NCBI RefSeq assembly: GCF_027887165.1
Contig: NC_077228.1
Location: 380,258,492-380,322,491, forward strand
Direction of reading: 5' to 3'
Source of the DNA: Monodelphis domestica
Taxonomy: Eukaryota > Chordata > Mammalia > Didelphimorphia > Didelphidae
DNA: 64,000 bases
In this document: in pieces, positions 43,206 through 53,754 of the stretch
Layout: every line of letters starts with the position of its first letter
Numbering within the stretch: the stretch's first letter is position 1
Made by a program: the position numbers and the translations under genes
The notes under the pieces: model-generated
The model's database searches: none
Told to the model about the DNA's origin: nothing
What the model saw: the letters and a program-made list of their open reading frames with translations, nothing else

Positions 43206-43941
43206 CCATGGGCATCTTTCAGACTCTCCCTTTCCCCTAAGGAAAGGGGATCCCCAAGCAGTGTGGTAGAAAGCAGGGATAGAGGCTGGGACACTGTCAA
43301 CACACTGAGGTTCTCCAGATGGCTGGGAGCGCTGGTCACACAGATTCTTGGCAGCAGGGAGCCTGTCAAGTGGCTACTGCTGCTTATTGTTTCCACCCCA
43401 CCCCCACGGCCCCACCACACACAAATGCAGAAGAAACACCATCTGTCGCCTCCAGGGCCTGACTGGGGCTTTCCCAGTACCTGTTCTAGGCAGAAACACT
43501 CACCAAGGGCCCCAGGATTCACTGCCACAACATGGTCTCAGGTTCTGGGGGTGTCACAGGGAATCAGACACTTCCAGGATCTCAGGTCTGCAATGGGGCC
43601 CTTTCCCTCATCTGTTCTCTGCCCCCTGCTTCCCGCCAACCTTTCCATCCCTCCAGGCAGCCACCCTCATGATATTCTAGCCACAAAAAAAGAACATTCG
43701 TCTAGCTTCTCCCTCTAGACCTGGAAAAGGAGCAAGCTGAACTCAAACAGCAACATAGCGCCAATAAATGAAGATCTCCAATGAGAAGGATGCCATCTGA
43801 AGAGAAAAACAAGAATTCTAATAGTTAAAGGAGGACTCACTGAGCATTTTCCTGTTTGTTCTCATTTATGGGAATTTGGCTTTATTTTGCCTTTTTTCCT
43901 CCTTTCTTAGAAGGAGGAGGAAGATAATTTTATTGTTTTGA
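43206..43941. other. GC-richer unassigned block
   Basis: Visibly richer in G and C than its surroundings, with no repeat recognised. It carries overlapping frames of 182 and 110 codons (plus) and 128 codons (minus), none with a recognisable domain. Open frames on both strands fit a stop-poor GC-rich sequence rather than an exon. Confidence 0.4.
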
Positions 43942-44095
43942 TTATCTTCTTTAGTGGCATAATGGGTAGAAAATGGACTTACAGAGACCTGAGATGAATT
44001 CAAACTCAGGCACATAACAAGATCTGTCACCCTGGGCAGGTCACTTAATTTCTCTTGGCTTCTGTTTTTTTTTTTTAATCTATAAAATGAGAGGA

Positions 44096-44515
44096 GCAGT
44101 GAGATGGCTCAGTGGATAGAGTTCCAGGCCTGAATTTAAGAGGAACTAGGGGGAGGGGGGGAAGGGAGCTGAGTGGCTCAGTGAATTGAAAACCAGGTCT
44201 AGAGAGAGAAGGTCCTAGGTTCAAATGTGCCTTCAGATACTTCCTGTCTGTGTGACCTTGGGCAAGTCACTTAACCCCCATTTCCTAACCTTTACTGCTC
44301 TTCTGCCTTGGAACCAGTACATGGTATTGATTCTAAGAGGGAAGGGAAAGGATGTTTTTTGTTTGTTTGTTTTTTAAAAAGAGAACCTGGGTTCAAAAGT
44401 GACCTCAAACTCTTCCTAGCCATGTAACCCCAACTACTCTACTGCCTTGGAACTGATACTTGTATCAATTCTAAGACAGAAGGTAAGGGTTTTAAAAATA
44501 AAAATAATAAAATCT
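44096..44515 (+). mobile_element. SINE1-like SINE (outer), interrupted by another SINE1
   Basis: Head 'agtgagatggctcagtggat' (44096-44150). The body resumes after 44380 with 'acctgggttcaaaagtgacc', 'ctactgccttggaactgata' and 'aagacagaaggtaagggttt'. Confidence 0.88.
44161..44380 (+). mobile_element. SINE1-like SINE (inner)
   Basis: Complete copy 'gaagggagctgagtggctca' through 'ccttgggcaagtcacttaac' to 'gggaagggaaaggatg'. The tail is 'tttttgtttgtttgtttttt', with a few A. Inserted in an older SINE1. Confidence 0.9.
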
Positions 44516-44757
44516 TTTAAAAATAAAAAGAGGAAGTTGGATTCTACAACCTCAATGATTCCTTCCAAGTCTAAACCTAAGATTCTGTCAATCTTCCTGG
44601 TAACTCCTAAACAAAGTTTCTTCTGATCAATAATGGATACTCTTTAGGGATAGTCATCAAAAGTCTAAAAATTAAATATTTGTACCAAATATAAAATATT
44701 TGCAATGCAACACTGCTAGTTCCTTTTATTATAAATGAAATGATATATTTCACCATC

Positions 44758-44892
44758 CTCATTATTATTACTAGCACATATGTTGTGTTTGAAGATTTGC
44801 AAAGCACTTTACATATGTCATCTCATTTGGCCCTCCTGTCATGGTCCTCATTTTACAGATGAGGAAACTTGAGAAATATTAAATGAGTGTCT
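44758..44892 (+). mobile_element. MIR fragment
   Basis: 'agatttgcaaagcactttac', 'atatgtcatctcatttggcc' and 'cattttacagatgaggaaac'. Confidence 0.8.
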
Positions 44893-44949
44893 AAGAAATA
44901 ACTGCTTAATGATTTTTTAAAATAAATTTAATTTTAAAAGTCTATCAGT

Positions 44950-45005
44950 ATACACTCATTAAGTTCCTACTTTGTTCCAGACACTAACTAGGCACTAAGA
45001 AATCC
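44950..45005 (-). mobile_element. L2 3' terminal fragment, reverse
   Basis: 'cactcattaagttcctactt' and 'gttccagacactaactaggc'. Confidence 0.6.
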
Positions 45006-45079
45006 TTCAAAGAAAGAATAAAAGATAACCCCAAAATATTTAACCAATTATCCGATTTAAAACAAGCATTTAATAAGCA

Positions 45080-45308
45080 TTTGTTTTTGTCCAGTAATTC
45101 AATCATGTCTAACACTTCATAATCCGATGGACACACTATCCATGGGGTTTTCTTGGCAAAGGTGCTTTTGTAGTTTGCCATTTCCTTCTCCAGTGGATTA
45201 AGGCAAGCAGAGGCCACACAGCTAAGTAAGTGTCAGAGGTCAGATTTGAACTTGGGTCTTCCTGACTCCAAGCCTAGTGCTTAATCCACTGAGCCATCTA
45301 GCTGCCTC
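45080..45308 (-). mobile_element. MAR1-like SINE
   Basis: 'cagtaattcaatcatgtcta', 'ggggttttcttggcaaaggt', 'gtttgccatttccttctcca' and head 'cactgagccatctagctgcc'. Confidence 0.92.
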
Positions 45309-45311
45309 CCA

Positions 45312-45858
45312 AAAAGCATCTTGTATATACCATGCTATAAGAAATGATGAGAAGGATGATTTAAGAAAAACCTATAAAGACCTCTATAAACTAATGCAAA
45401 GTAAAGTGAGCAGAACCAGGAGAAAATTGTACTCCATAACAGTTATATCATGTGATGAACAATTGTGAATGACAACTATTCTTAGCAATACAGTGATTTA
45501 AGACAATCCTCAAAGATATGATAAAAAATGCTATCTGCCTCTAGAGTAAGAACTAATGGAGTATGAATGCAGGCCAAGACATACTATATTTCACTCTATT
45601 TCTTGCCTTTCTTTTGTTTGAATTCTCTTTCACAAAATAATTGATATGGAAAGAACTTTTATACTATTGCATATATAAAATCTATATAAAAAATAAAATA
45701 AAATCTATATCAGATTGCTAGCTATCTCAAGGACAAGGGAGAGAAGGGAGGGAAGGAGAGTGAGAATTTGGCTCAAAGTTTTTTAAAAAAATGTAGGTTA
45801 ATAATTGTTTTTTTCCATGTAACTGAGGAGAAAAATAAAACATTATTTTAAAAGTCAT
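45312..45858 (+). mobile_element. L1 3' end (ORF2 terminus and 3' UTR)
   Basis: 'gctataagaaatgatgagaa', 'aaagtgagcagaaccaggag', 'gaacaattgtgaatgacaac', 'aaaatgctatctgcctctag' and, at the end, 'agaatttggctcaaagtttt' and an AATAAAA-type tail. The 63-codon frame includes the L1 C-terminal motif SKVSRTRR. Confidence 0.85.
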
Positions 45859-45859
45859 C

Positions 45860-46440
45860 TAATATGTTCCAAAAACTGGTAAGTAATGAGGATACAAAGG
45901 CAAAAATAGAACAATCCATGCCTTCAAGGAGATTATACTCTATCAAGGGAAAGTAATTAAGGATGTGAATATAAGAGACCAATAGAGCAATGGTGCTATA
46001 GACAGAAATAATAAAATCAGAAGGAAGAATAGATTTGTAATAAAAAAGGAATGAGCTCAATTTTGAAGATTTTTTGTTTGAGGTGGAACAGAGGTAGAAA
46101 TATCCTGTTGAAAGTTAGAAATGAGTGTGGAGCTCAGAAAAGAGGTTATGATTAATGAGATGAATTCCAGAATCATCTGTGTGGACATGGTAGTTGAAGC
46201 ACTAAAAATAAATGGAATTGCTAAAGGAGAGAGGAGAGAAGAGCAAGCATAGACCCAGGAGACATACCAATTTTAAGGGGCCAGCAATAAAACAGAGTCA
46301 AGAAAGGAGACAAAGAACCAGAAGAACCACAAAGTTATTCTGCTTCTGAAGACAGGGATAAAATATTCAGAGGAGATCAACACTGCCAAATGCTTAAGAG
46401 GAAAAAATCATTAGATCTAGAGAAGTCATTGTTGAGCTTT
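45860..46440 (-). mobile_element. L2-like LINE, reverse
   Basis: 'gtaatgaggatacaaaggca', 'catgccttcaaggagattat' and 'gaatgagctcaattttgaag' are L2 complement. The later part (46250-46440) resembles a dispersed family seen also near 36.8 kb and is less certain. Confidence 0.6.
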
Positions 46441-47269
46441 GAGGGAGCAATTTAATTATAATGGAGACCAACTCATGGCAGCCCAGTCCTTAGAACATGA
46501 TTGGATTTGTCCTTCCTGGTGAGTTATATGTGTAGCATTCCTTGTCTGATTCCAATCTAACACATGGAAGATTGGGGAGCCTATTTCTGGATATGAGTGA
46601 CTGAAACACTGGCACTGAGGTGACCTAAAAGTCTTCTTATTGGTAGTTCATAGTTCTGAGGGTGCATAGATTTAGATGTTCTCTGACCCTTTTACCTCTA
46701 AAAAGGATTGCTGTTAGTTATCAGGTAGGTAAGGAAGAGTGGTGAGTCATATTTCTACGAAGCCCCCAAGTATGTACAACCTCTCTCTCCCTATTGTATG
46801 TGTGGTTTTTTTTTTTTCTTTACTGATCTTAGATGAATTCTTATTTTGACATAGTGCTATCTGGGCAACTGTTAAGTCCAAAAGATGCATCAAAACTCTC
46901 CAAGGTCTCATAGTCCTAGAGCAAGTAACAGCAATATTCAGGTCTGCTAAGTGGTCAATATAGAAGCCAAGTGACCTACTTGACCCATTGCAAGAATGGA
47001 TTTACCAATATACCAAGATACCACATTGTAGAAGGAGTCAGTTAGGGGGAAATTCATCAGTTGCTGACCATTCCCCAAAATAAGCTTGGTGGAGACTCAG
47101 TGAAGGAAGAAAATTATTCCCAGAGAACAAAGTGTGCTTTGGTCCTGTGTATGCCCTACAAGCATGCTTCTCTACCTTTGTACTTTAAATCAGAGCCTGC
47201 TCACCCCAGGGATTATAGACAGAGGGGAGAATGTGCCCTTAGTTTGTATCCCATTTTATAACCTCAATC
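46441..47269. other. Unassigned sequence
   Basis: No repeat or gene recognised apart from a T run at about 46807-46818. Confidence 0.4.
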
Positions 47270-47405
47270 TTTGTCATCCTTCCTTCCTTCCTTTTTTTCT
47301 TTCTTTCCTTCCTTCCCTCCTTTCATCCTTCCTTCCTTTCTCTTTCTTCCCTTCTTTCTTTCTTCTTCCTTCCTTCCTTCCTCTTCCTTCCTTCCTCTCT
47401 TCCTC

Positions 47406-47445
<40 letters not shown>

Positions 47446-47450
47446 TCATT
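47270..47450. repeat. (CCTT)n/(CTTT)n pyrimidine microsatellite
   Basis: Mixed CCTT and CTTT units with TTCC breaks, ending in an uninterrupted CTTT run. Ser/Phe/Pro-rich frames are artefacts. Confidence 0.95.
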
Positions 47451-47701
47451 CCCTCATTGGTAGAGAAGACACCATTAGAATTCCTAAGTAGCCTTAGTTA
47501 TGCCAGGCTTTCAGCAGAAGCCCACACACACAGTCATTCAGCAGTGCAGAGAGAGTGCAGAGCCAATAATGTTTACATCCTATTAGTCTTTTAAGAAGAT
47601 TCTAAGACCAACACTCCCCACCCCCATGAAACTGCCTTTTCAAAGTTACCATTGATCTCTTAAGTTCCAAACTCAATGACTTTTTCATAATCCTCAAACT
47701 C

Positions 47702-47725
47702 CTCTTTCTTCTTTCTGTCTTTCTG

Positions 47726-47757
<32 letters not shown>

Positions 47758-47840
47758 TTTCCTTCTTCCTTCCTTCCTTCCTTCCTTCCTTCCTTCCTTC
47801 CTTCCTTCCTTCCTTCCTTCCTTCCTTCCTTCCTTTCTTG
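47702..47840. repeat. (CTTT)n then (CCTT)n microsatellite
   Basis: CTGT/CTTT units followed by about 18 uninterrupted CCTT units. It lies 250 bases from the previous tract, with the same strand asymmetry. Confidence 0.95.
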
Positions 47841-49369
47841 AATGAGAAAAGGAGGGAGAGGGGAAATGAACTGAAAGACCTTGACATAAGAATTTTTTGA
47901 GGGATGATGGCAGAAGGGTATGAATATGGTTTAAGCAAGGAAGGAGCTTGTTCACCCTTCTACTTTGTACTATAAGTCAAGGGATCTAAAGGAGATAGAA
48001 GTTTCTCTTAAAAGGAAAGAGAGAAAGAAATACTATTTAAAAGTTTGAGAGTAGAGGGTGATTTATTTATAATGGAATGGGTGTTCCCAAGACCAAGCTA
48101 TTTGTAACCACACTTTCAAGTTTTGTATCACATTACTCCTCTTCATTGACTCCTGACTCTGTGTTCCAATATGCATTAATTTTCCATAGGGAGGTGAAGC
48201 AAGGAAAGAGATGCGTTAAATCAAGTAATGCAATTGAAATTGAAAATGATTAATTCTTTTATGGGGGGAGTGGTGGAACAAGGAAATGCTGGGGGAAGAG
48301 AAAGGTGCCCAGTTTTTGTTTTGTTTTGTTTTGTTTTTGGTGTTTTGTTTTTTGTTTGTTTTTTTTTGTCTCTAAGTACTTCCACTAACACTGTGAAAAC
48401 TTCTGTCTTAGCAACTCATCTGTAACTTAAAATATTAGAGAATAAACTGAAACATTGAGATATTAAATTAATTATCAATCTAAAATTAAATCTTTATAGA
48501 AATAAATTTAAAGTTCAACTTCAAGTCTTTAAATATTTTCAAGCTTCCTTAAAAACCACAAAACTCTTAACAATACTGTGATGCATGAAATGTCAATCAA
48601 TTATAAATATGCAGGTGAAAAATTCCCTTAAGACAATTTCCCAGTCAAAAATTTTATAGAAACAAGTTTTAGTAAATATATATTTCGTGTTTAAATTGAC
48701 TCAAAATGTAAAAAAGAAATAAAAGAAAGTACCATTTTAAAATGTCAAACATGGACATGAATATTAAAACATTTTCCTTGATTTTTTTCTATTTTTTATA
48801 CTTTTTTCTTTTTCCAACCAAACTAAGGCATGCTGTGCTCAACAGCACAGCAGGAAGTTCAGATGGTCTTATGTTGTTTCAAGACCCTAGGAACGTGGTC
48901 CTGGGAGGGCTTGGATTTTGAATGTAGGAAATCAGTTTGGATGAAACTTAAGTTTCAAAAAGCTGACTTAAGAATGTGGATATGTGTAACAACCATCTGA
49001 ATAGCCATAGACCATTTTAATGAGCTCTGGAAAATCAGACTAATAAAATCTTTGTCATGTCCACTCCTGCTACTTATAAAGACTTGGTCTGAAGATCAAA
49101 ATCTTTCTTTTTAAATAAAAAATGCACAGTAAATTAGAAACTTCACTGGAGTAGGTTCATAAGTGACCCCAAACATATTCAACCCTTTTTGAATTCAACA
49201 CCTATATTTAAATTCAGGAAAACTATCAATAATAATTCATGTTTAATTTCCATTTGCTGGCTTTCTTTATGTATGGAAATGTCTGTATGATGATAAGGTG
49301 AGTCTAAAAGACTTTGAAAAAACATTATCAACCTATATTGATATCACTATCCTCATAATTGAATATTTC
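47841..49369. other. Unassigned AT-rich sequence
   Basis: 1.5 kb without a recognised transposable element. It includes a (GTTTT)n tract (48313-48370) and a short hairpin (48831-48852). No credible exon. Confidence 0.4.
48831..48852. repeat. Perfect 9-bp hairpin with CAAC loop
   Basis: TGCTGTGCT and AGCACAGCA are exact complements around CAAC. Preceded by a 50-base pyrimidine-rich stretch. Too short to call a non-coding RNA. Confidence 0.75.
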
Positions 49370-49495
49370 ATCATTATACATTATTATCAATATTATCAAT
49401 ATATACAATATTATCAATATCAATATATCAATAATATCAATATTAATAATAAATCAATATCAATATTATACAATATTATCAATATAGAATTAATG
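49370..49495. repeat. ATATCAATATT-type AT-rich tandem repeat
   Basis: Recurring TATCAATAT, CAATATTAT and ATCAATATT units in an irregular array. Confidence 0.88.
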
Positions 49496-49524
49496 ATTCA
49501 TTAATAATGAAGTAAGTACTTTTT

Positions 49525-49730
49525 CTTTTATAGGATCATAGATTTGTAAATGAAAGAGTCTCAGAGGTCATCTAATTTAATATCTTCATTTTAGAAATGA
49601 GGAAACTGAAGTCTAGAGATACTAAATGACATGAACACTGTCTTATTTACAAGTAGCAAATAGCAGAGTTGAGATTCAAGCCCAGATCTTCCAAATCTAA
49701 ATCATGCATCCTTTCTACCTTACTTTTATA
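49525..49730 (+). mobile_element. MIR/THER CORE-SINE
   Basis: 'ggatcatagatttgtaaatg', 'cagaggtcatctaatttaat', 'gaaatgaggaaactgaagtc' and 'agattcaagcccagatcttc'. Confidence 0.78.
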
Positions 49731-49765
49731 ACATTTTAAATGAATTTTTTTGAACATTTGAAAAT

Positions 49766-50340
49766 TGAATTCAATTCATAGACCTTTATTAAGCACTATT
49801 TTGGGGCCAGGCACTGGATATGTGTTAAGCATAAGCTCTTCAGGCTTTCAAATCTACTGGGAGGGGGTATAATATGACACATACATGTGTGTACATGCAT
49901 ACATATTTATAATATAAATGAGAGCATGATGAGAACAAAGGCAAAATATCATAAGGAAAATTTGAGAAAATGCCTCTATCTAGGGAAACAAATCAGGCAA
50001 GGCTTCGCCAAAGATATAGCATCTAACCTAAGTCATAAGAAATATATAATGGAGGACAATAAGGAGAAAGCAAATTACAGGTTAGTGAAAATAGAAAAGG
50101 GTAGAAGAGAAAGGATTGGTAGCAGAAATAGTGTAGTTTTGTTGAAAAAAAAAGAATGAATGAATGAAAAGTATTTAAAATAAAGCTGGAAAAAGCAGAT
50201 TGTAAAAGGCCTTAAATGCCCTGCAAAATTTTACATAGTTTACCCTGGAGAGGGTAGAGAATCACTGAAAGTTACAAAGAAGAGAGATAGCTATATGATC
50301 AGGCTTCTATCCCAGGAATATTATTTCATAAGCTATGTGT
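49766..50340 (-). mobile_element. L2 LINE, 3' part, reverse
   Basis: 'acctttattaagcactattt', 'gggccaggcactggatatgt', 'atcaggcaaggcttcgccaa', 'ataaagctggaaaaagcaga' and 'aaggccttaaatgccctgca'. Confidence 0.78.
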
Positions 50341-50571
50341 TATTTATCTTGGAAAAGGGGGATACAAGTCTGGAAAACTGGTTGGGAGGCTTTTACCAAA
50401 GTCGGGGTAAAAAGTGATCACCATTTGAACTAAACTGTTATCTGACAGGAAAAGAGAGAAAAGAAAGGAGTAAATAAATGAGAAGTGAGATATATAGTAG
50501 GAATACAATAATACTTGGATGTTGGGAGGTGAGGGATGGGGAAGAGTCAGAGATTCCACTACTTAGTCTTA

Positions 50572-50680
50572 GAATAAAAGAATCATAAATTTTAGAACTA
50601 TAAAAAAATTCTAATCCAATATCCTCATTTATAGATGAAGAAACAGACAACTAGAAATATGAATTGATTATTCTTTAATC
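50572..50680 (+). mobile_element. MIR/THER fragment
   Basis: 'ataaattttagaactataaa', 'aatccaatatcctcatttat' and 'agatgaagaaacagacaac'. Confidence 0.6.
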
Positions 50681-50732
50681 AATACAGAGGATTTATCCTA
50701 TCTTCTCTCACTTTCCATTCCCCTTTCCCCTA

Positions 50733-50752
50733 CACACACACACACACACACA
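50733..50752. repeat. (CA)n microsatellite, short
   Basis: About ten CA units. Confidence 0.9.
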
Positions 50753-51119
50753 AACATACATATACATTCCTGCTGATGTCTTTATTGTTGAATATGTGTC
50801 CTGAAAGCTGCAGTATTTTGATTGGCTTCATGTCTATTGTCTACTATTTAGATTCTACATTGAGGCTTTCAATTTTGTTTTCTTACATGATTGAAAGTTG
50901 ATTACATTTCTGAATTTATTTGAAATTCACTGACTTGAAATATAAATTAAAAGTAAAATAATTCATTATACCCTCTGGAATAAGCACATGCTCCCTCTCC
51001 ACCTTACTTCCAGTGATCATCAGGGAGATGAGCTGTTGTGATTGAAGAGTGAGTAAGTACTGCAAACTCATCTAACCTACTGAGTATTTGGAACAAAATG
51101 AGGTCATTCAATGGTTAAC

Positions 51120-51780
51120 AAAAAGAAGTTTATTGGCCATCACAAGAGAAGGCTACTGAACCAGGATAGACATAGAAGATACACTGAGTTGATTGAGCTG
51201 AATGAAGTTTCTTTGACTGCCCATTGACATCCACCAGCCAAGCATCAGAGTGCCCCTAGAGCTCCTCTTGGATGCTTGGTACTCATGAGACCAGAAATTC
51301 ATGTCAGTATTAGGAACCTTTAGTTCCCTGAACCAACCAAGTCTCAATGATGGTCTCAATATCTTTTAAGGAAAAGCAAATCTCCTGTGCACGGATGTCA
51401 GGGTTAGGATAGTGTTCCTACCACACCCACCATATCTAGCTGGCTCCAGTCCATGCAGCACAACCCAACAAGTCATCCATCAGGAGGAAACCAAAACCTA
51501 CTTTGTTTGACATCTTGGCATCTTCCCCACCATAACATATGTACCATCCACCTGTTCTGCCTCTTGCTATGGCCGGGAACAGTAGGCAAATTAATATTAC
51601 AATTGCCACTAGAAAGGGTATGTTAAGCAACTTCCCTTTGGCTCCAATCACCATCCCTGTGACTCACCAAACCAAAACACCTTTCTGTTCTTCTATGTGT
51701 GTTGTCTCTATTTTTCTGTCATGGACTCCTTTGTCAGTTTGGAAAGCCTCTGGACCCTATCTCAAAATAAAATTTCTAAA
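51120..51780 (-). other. Unrecognised unique segment, possible old pseudogene
   Basis: On the minus strand it ends with AATAAA (51129-51134) about 10 bases before a short A-poor flank, like an mRNA 3' end. It contains a 72-codon frame (51436-51654) with a hydrophobic stretch IPFLVAIVILICLLFPAIA and a 68-codon frame (51153-51359). A further short frame reads HYPNPDIRAQEICFSLKD. Frames change between segments. I do not recognise the protein. No long A tail or target duplication was found, so a processed pseudogene is only one option. Confidence 0.3.
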
Positions 51781-51788
51781 TGTGAAAA

Positions 51789-51886
51789 ATAAAATATATT
51801 AGAATTATAAAAAATTATACTGAAATACAGTTTTATATATAAAACTGTATTTCAGTATAATTTTTTATAATTCTAATATATTTTAT
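51789..51886. repeat. 98-bp perfect AT-rich palindrome with no spacer
   Basis: Each 49-base half (51789-51837 and 51838-51886) is the exact reverse complement of the other; I checked base by base. The centre is TTTTATATATAAAA. Pairing fails only at 51788/51887. The arms are not simple TA repeats: they include unique blocks such as ACTGAAATACAG and AGAATTATAA. It resembles the palindromic AT-rich repeats that extrude cruciforms. A foldback end of a transposon is an alternative. Confidence 0.97.
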
Positions 51887-51904
51887 ATATGTATATATAT
51901 ATAA

Positions 51905-51978
<74 letters not shown>
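51887..51978. repeat. (TA)n(GA)n compound microsatellite
   Basis: TATATA run with a few interruptions to about 51940, then about 19 GA units. Directly adjacent to the palindrome. Confidence 0.95.
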
Positions 51979-51979
<1 letters not shown>

Positions 51980-51983
<4 letters not shown>

Positions 51984-52090
51984 AGAGGCTCCTAATTGAG
52001 GGCAGGAACTTACTCCCTTTCATATTTGTACCCCACCTCTAGGCACAGTATTTGATATTTAATGGAAGTTTCATAAATTTTATTTTGTCA
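51980..52090 (+). mobile_element. L2 3' end
   Basis: 'aggctcctaattgagggcag', 'tttgtaccccacctctaggc' and 'acagtatttgatatttaatg'. Confidence 0.7.
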
Positions 52091-53145
52091 TTTAGTTGGA
52101 TTTTAAATTATCCCATGAGAGTAAGCTTTTTGATAGGTATTTGAGGAGCATGAAACCACTATGTGTATAGACAACAAATCTGAGGCTGTTTAATCATGCT
52201 ATAAATGTCTTTACCATACTGGATTCTTCCCTTGGCACAGGTTATTTGTGCTCCCTTCATTCTACAGCATCACAAAATCCCAGCCCCTCTTAGTTGGAAG
52301 AGTCTTCAGAGTCCATCCACTAAAACCTAATAATCTTTAGTCACAGTTCATTCTAACAATTCTCTTCCCATTCATTGCCCTTTGTATGCCAGCCTTGGCT
52401 CAGTATGCAATAAGATTCTCTCATAAGCCCCAGAGCTGGGAAAGGGCCCTTCTGGAGCATCTGAGGAAGCCAAGTTTACAAACAAAGAATTACTTGGCCA
52501 CCATGGATGAATGCCCTGGTAAAGCAGCAGCTTAAAAAAATGTGCATTGATTTGTTGCATATCAAATGTCCATGATTTGGGAGTTTAATTAAGCATTGGC
52601 AAAATTTCTATATCAATGCTTTTCCTGCCTCTCCCGCTCTCTGACCCACAGCTACATACCTCGACTGGTCTGTTCAGTCAGGGTAAGATGCATATAAGAT
52701 GATAGTGACTATGGGGCTTCTCTCCCCTTCTGTCAGAGGAGGGAAGATAATTCTTTCCTCTCCCCTTCCCCCACTGCTCTCCTAGATCCCTCCACTCCCA
52801 CCCTCTAAGAATAAATCTTCACAAAATTTCTCTCAGTTGAGTTAATGACTAGCAGTTTCCACCAAAGTCAGAACTGTCCTACTGTATGAAATATAATTCC
52901 TTGATAGATTTTTTTTTTTGCTTTGCAGTGGCTGGCTTCTAATAGGATACAAAAGAGTATCTTTTCATTGATTTTGTACATTATGTCCCAGCTTGAGTGT
53001 GGATATTTATTCTTTCCTTCTTTCCCCTTTTGGGAATATTGCTCTCTTCTGGCCCTGAAAGATTAATATGCAAAGTAAGAAACAGCACAGTTATTGCAGA
53101 TGCATAATGGACTACTAATAGGGTTTTTCTTTATTCTGTCACTGC
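52091..53145. other. Unassigned sequence
   Basis: No confident gene. A MIR trace at 52265-52330 ('tagttggaagagtcttcaga') is the only repeat seen. Confidence 0.4.
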
Positions 53146-53262
53146 GTCCCTTCATTCATTCATTAATCAAGCACTTACTGAATTCCTACTATGTTTAAAC
53201 TGACATACTAAGTGTTGGGAGGAACATAAGAATGATGGCCTTGTCCTTAGGGAGTTGCTTCT
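53146..53262 (-). mobile_element. L2 3' end, reverse
   Basis: 'attaatcaagcacttactga', 'attcctactatgtttaaact' and 'ccttgtccttagggagttgc'. Confidence 0.75.
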
Positions 53263-53379
53263 AGCACTGATTTTTCCTGATGTCACTGGGAATTGAATAA
53301 AACCCTTAGCAACTTGGACTACTAAAATATTCCACTTTTTACTCTGGGGAAGGTAAGAAGGAATGATAATGATCAGGCT

Positions 53380-53650
53380 TTGAAAATATAAATTCTTTCA
53401 GGGTAGTATTGTTTCATTTTTTCTATATATCTCCAATGCCTAGCATGGTGCTTTGCTCATAGTAAGCTTCTCCTTAGCTATACCGAAAGGACCACCAGCC
53501 CTTTCCAACTGACTTTTGGCTGTACCCTCCAATATATATATGCACTATTAGAATGTGAGTTCTTTGATAGTAGGGAGTGTCTTCTTTTTCTATTTGTATG
53601 TCAACTGCTTAGAACATAGTAAGCAATGAATGCTTTTTCCATTCATTCAT
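53380..53650 (+). mobile_element. Two successive L2 3' ends
   Basis: The first ends with 'ccaatgcctagcatggtgct' and 'catagtaagcttctcc' (to 53470). The second has 'ctattagaatgtgagttctt', 'atgtcaactgcttagaacat' and 'agtaagcaatgaatgctttt' (53545-53650). Confidence 0.7.
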
Positions 53651-53754
53651 TTATTTACAAAAGGCACTGACAAATGTTTGCTGAATTGAATTTAGAATCT
53701 TCATAATAAAAACATTGAAGTCACTTTCTATTGCAGCATTTCAACAAAACACGC

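Larger units (their letters stand above)
43942..44592 (+). mobile_element. THER1-type SINE holding two nested SINE1 copies
   Basis: Left part 43942-44093 ('agtggcataatgggtagaaa', 'accctgggcaggtcacttaa', 'taatctataaaatgagagga') and right part 44528-44592 ('aggaagttggattctacaac', 'attccttccaagtctaaacc'). Confidence 0.78.

Noticed and set aside
43170-43718. 182-codon plus-strand frame as a gene
   Set aside because: It starts inside a THER1 SINE, overlaps a 128-codon frame on the other strand and has no recognisable domain or splice context.
47134-47955. Ser/Phe/Leu-rich and Lys/Glu/Gly-rich frames
   Set aside because: Translations of CTTT/CCTT microsatellites.
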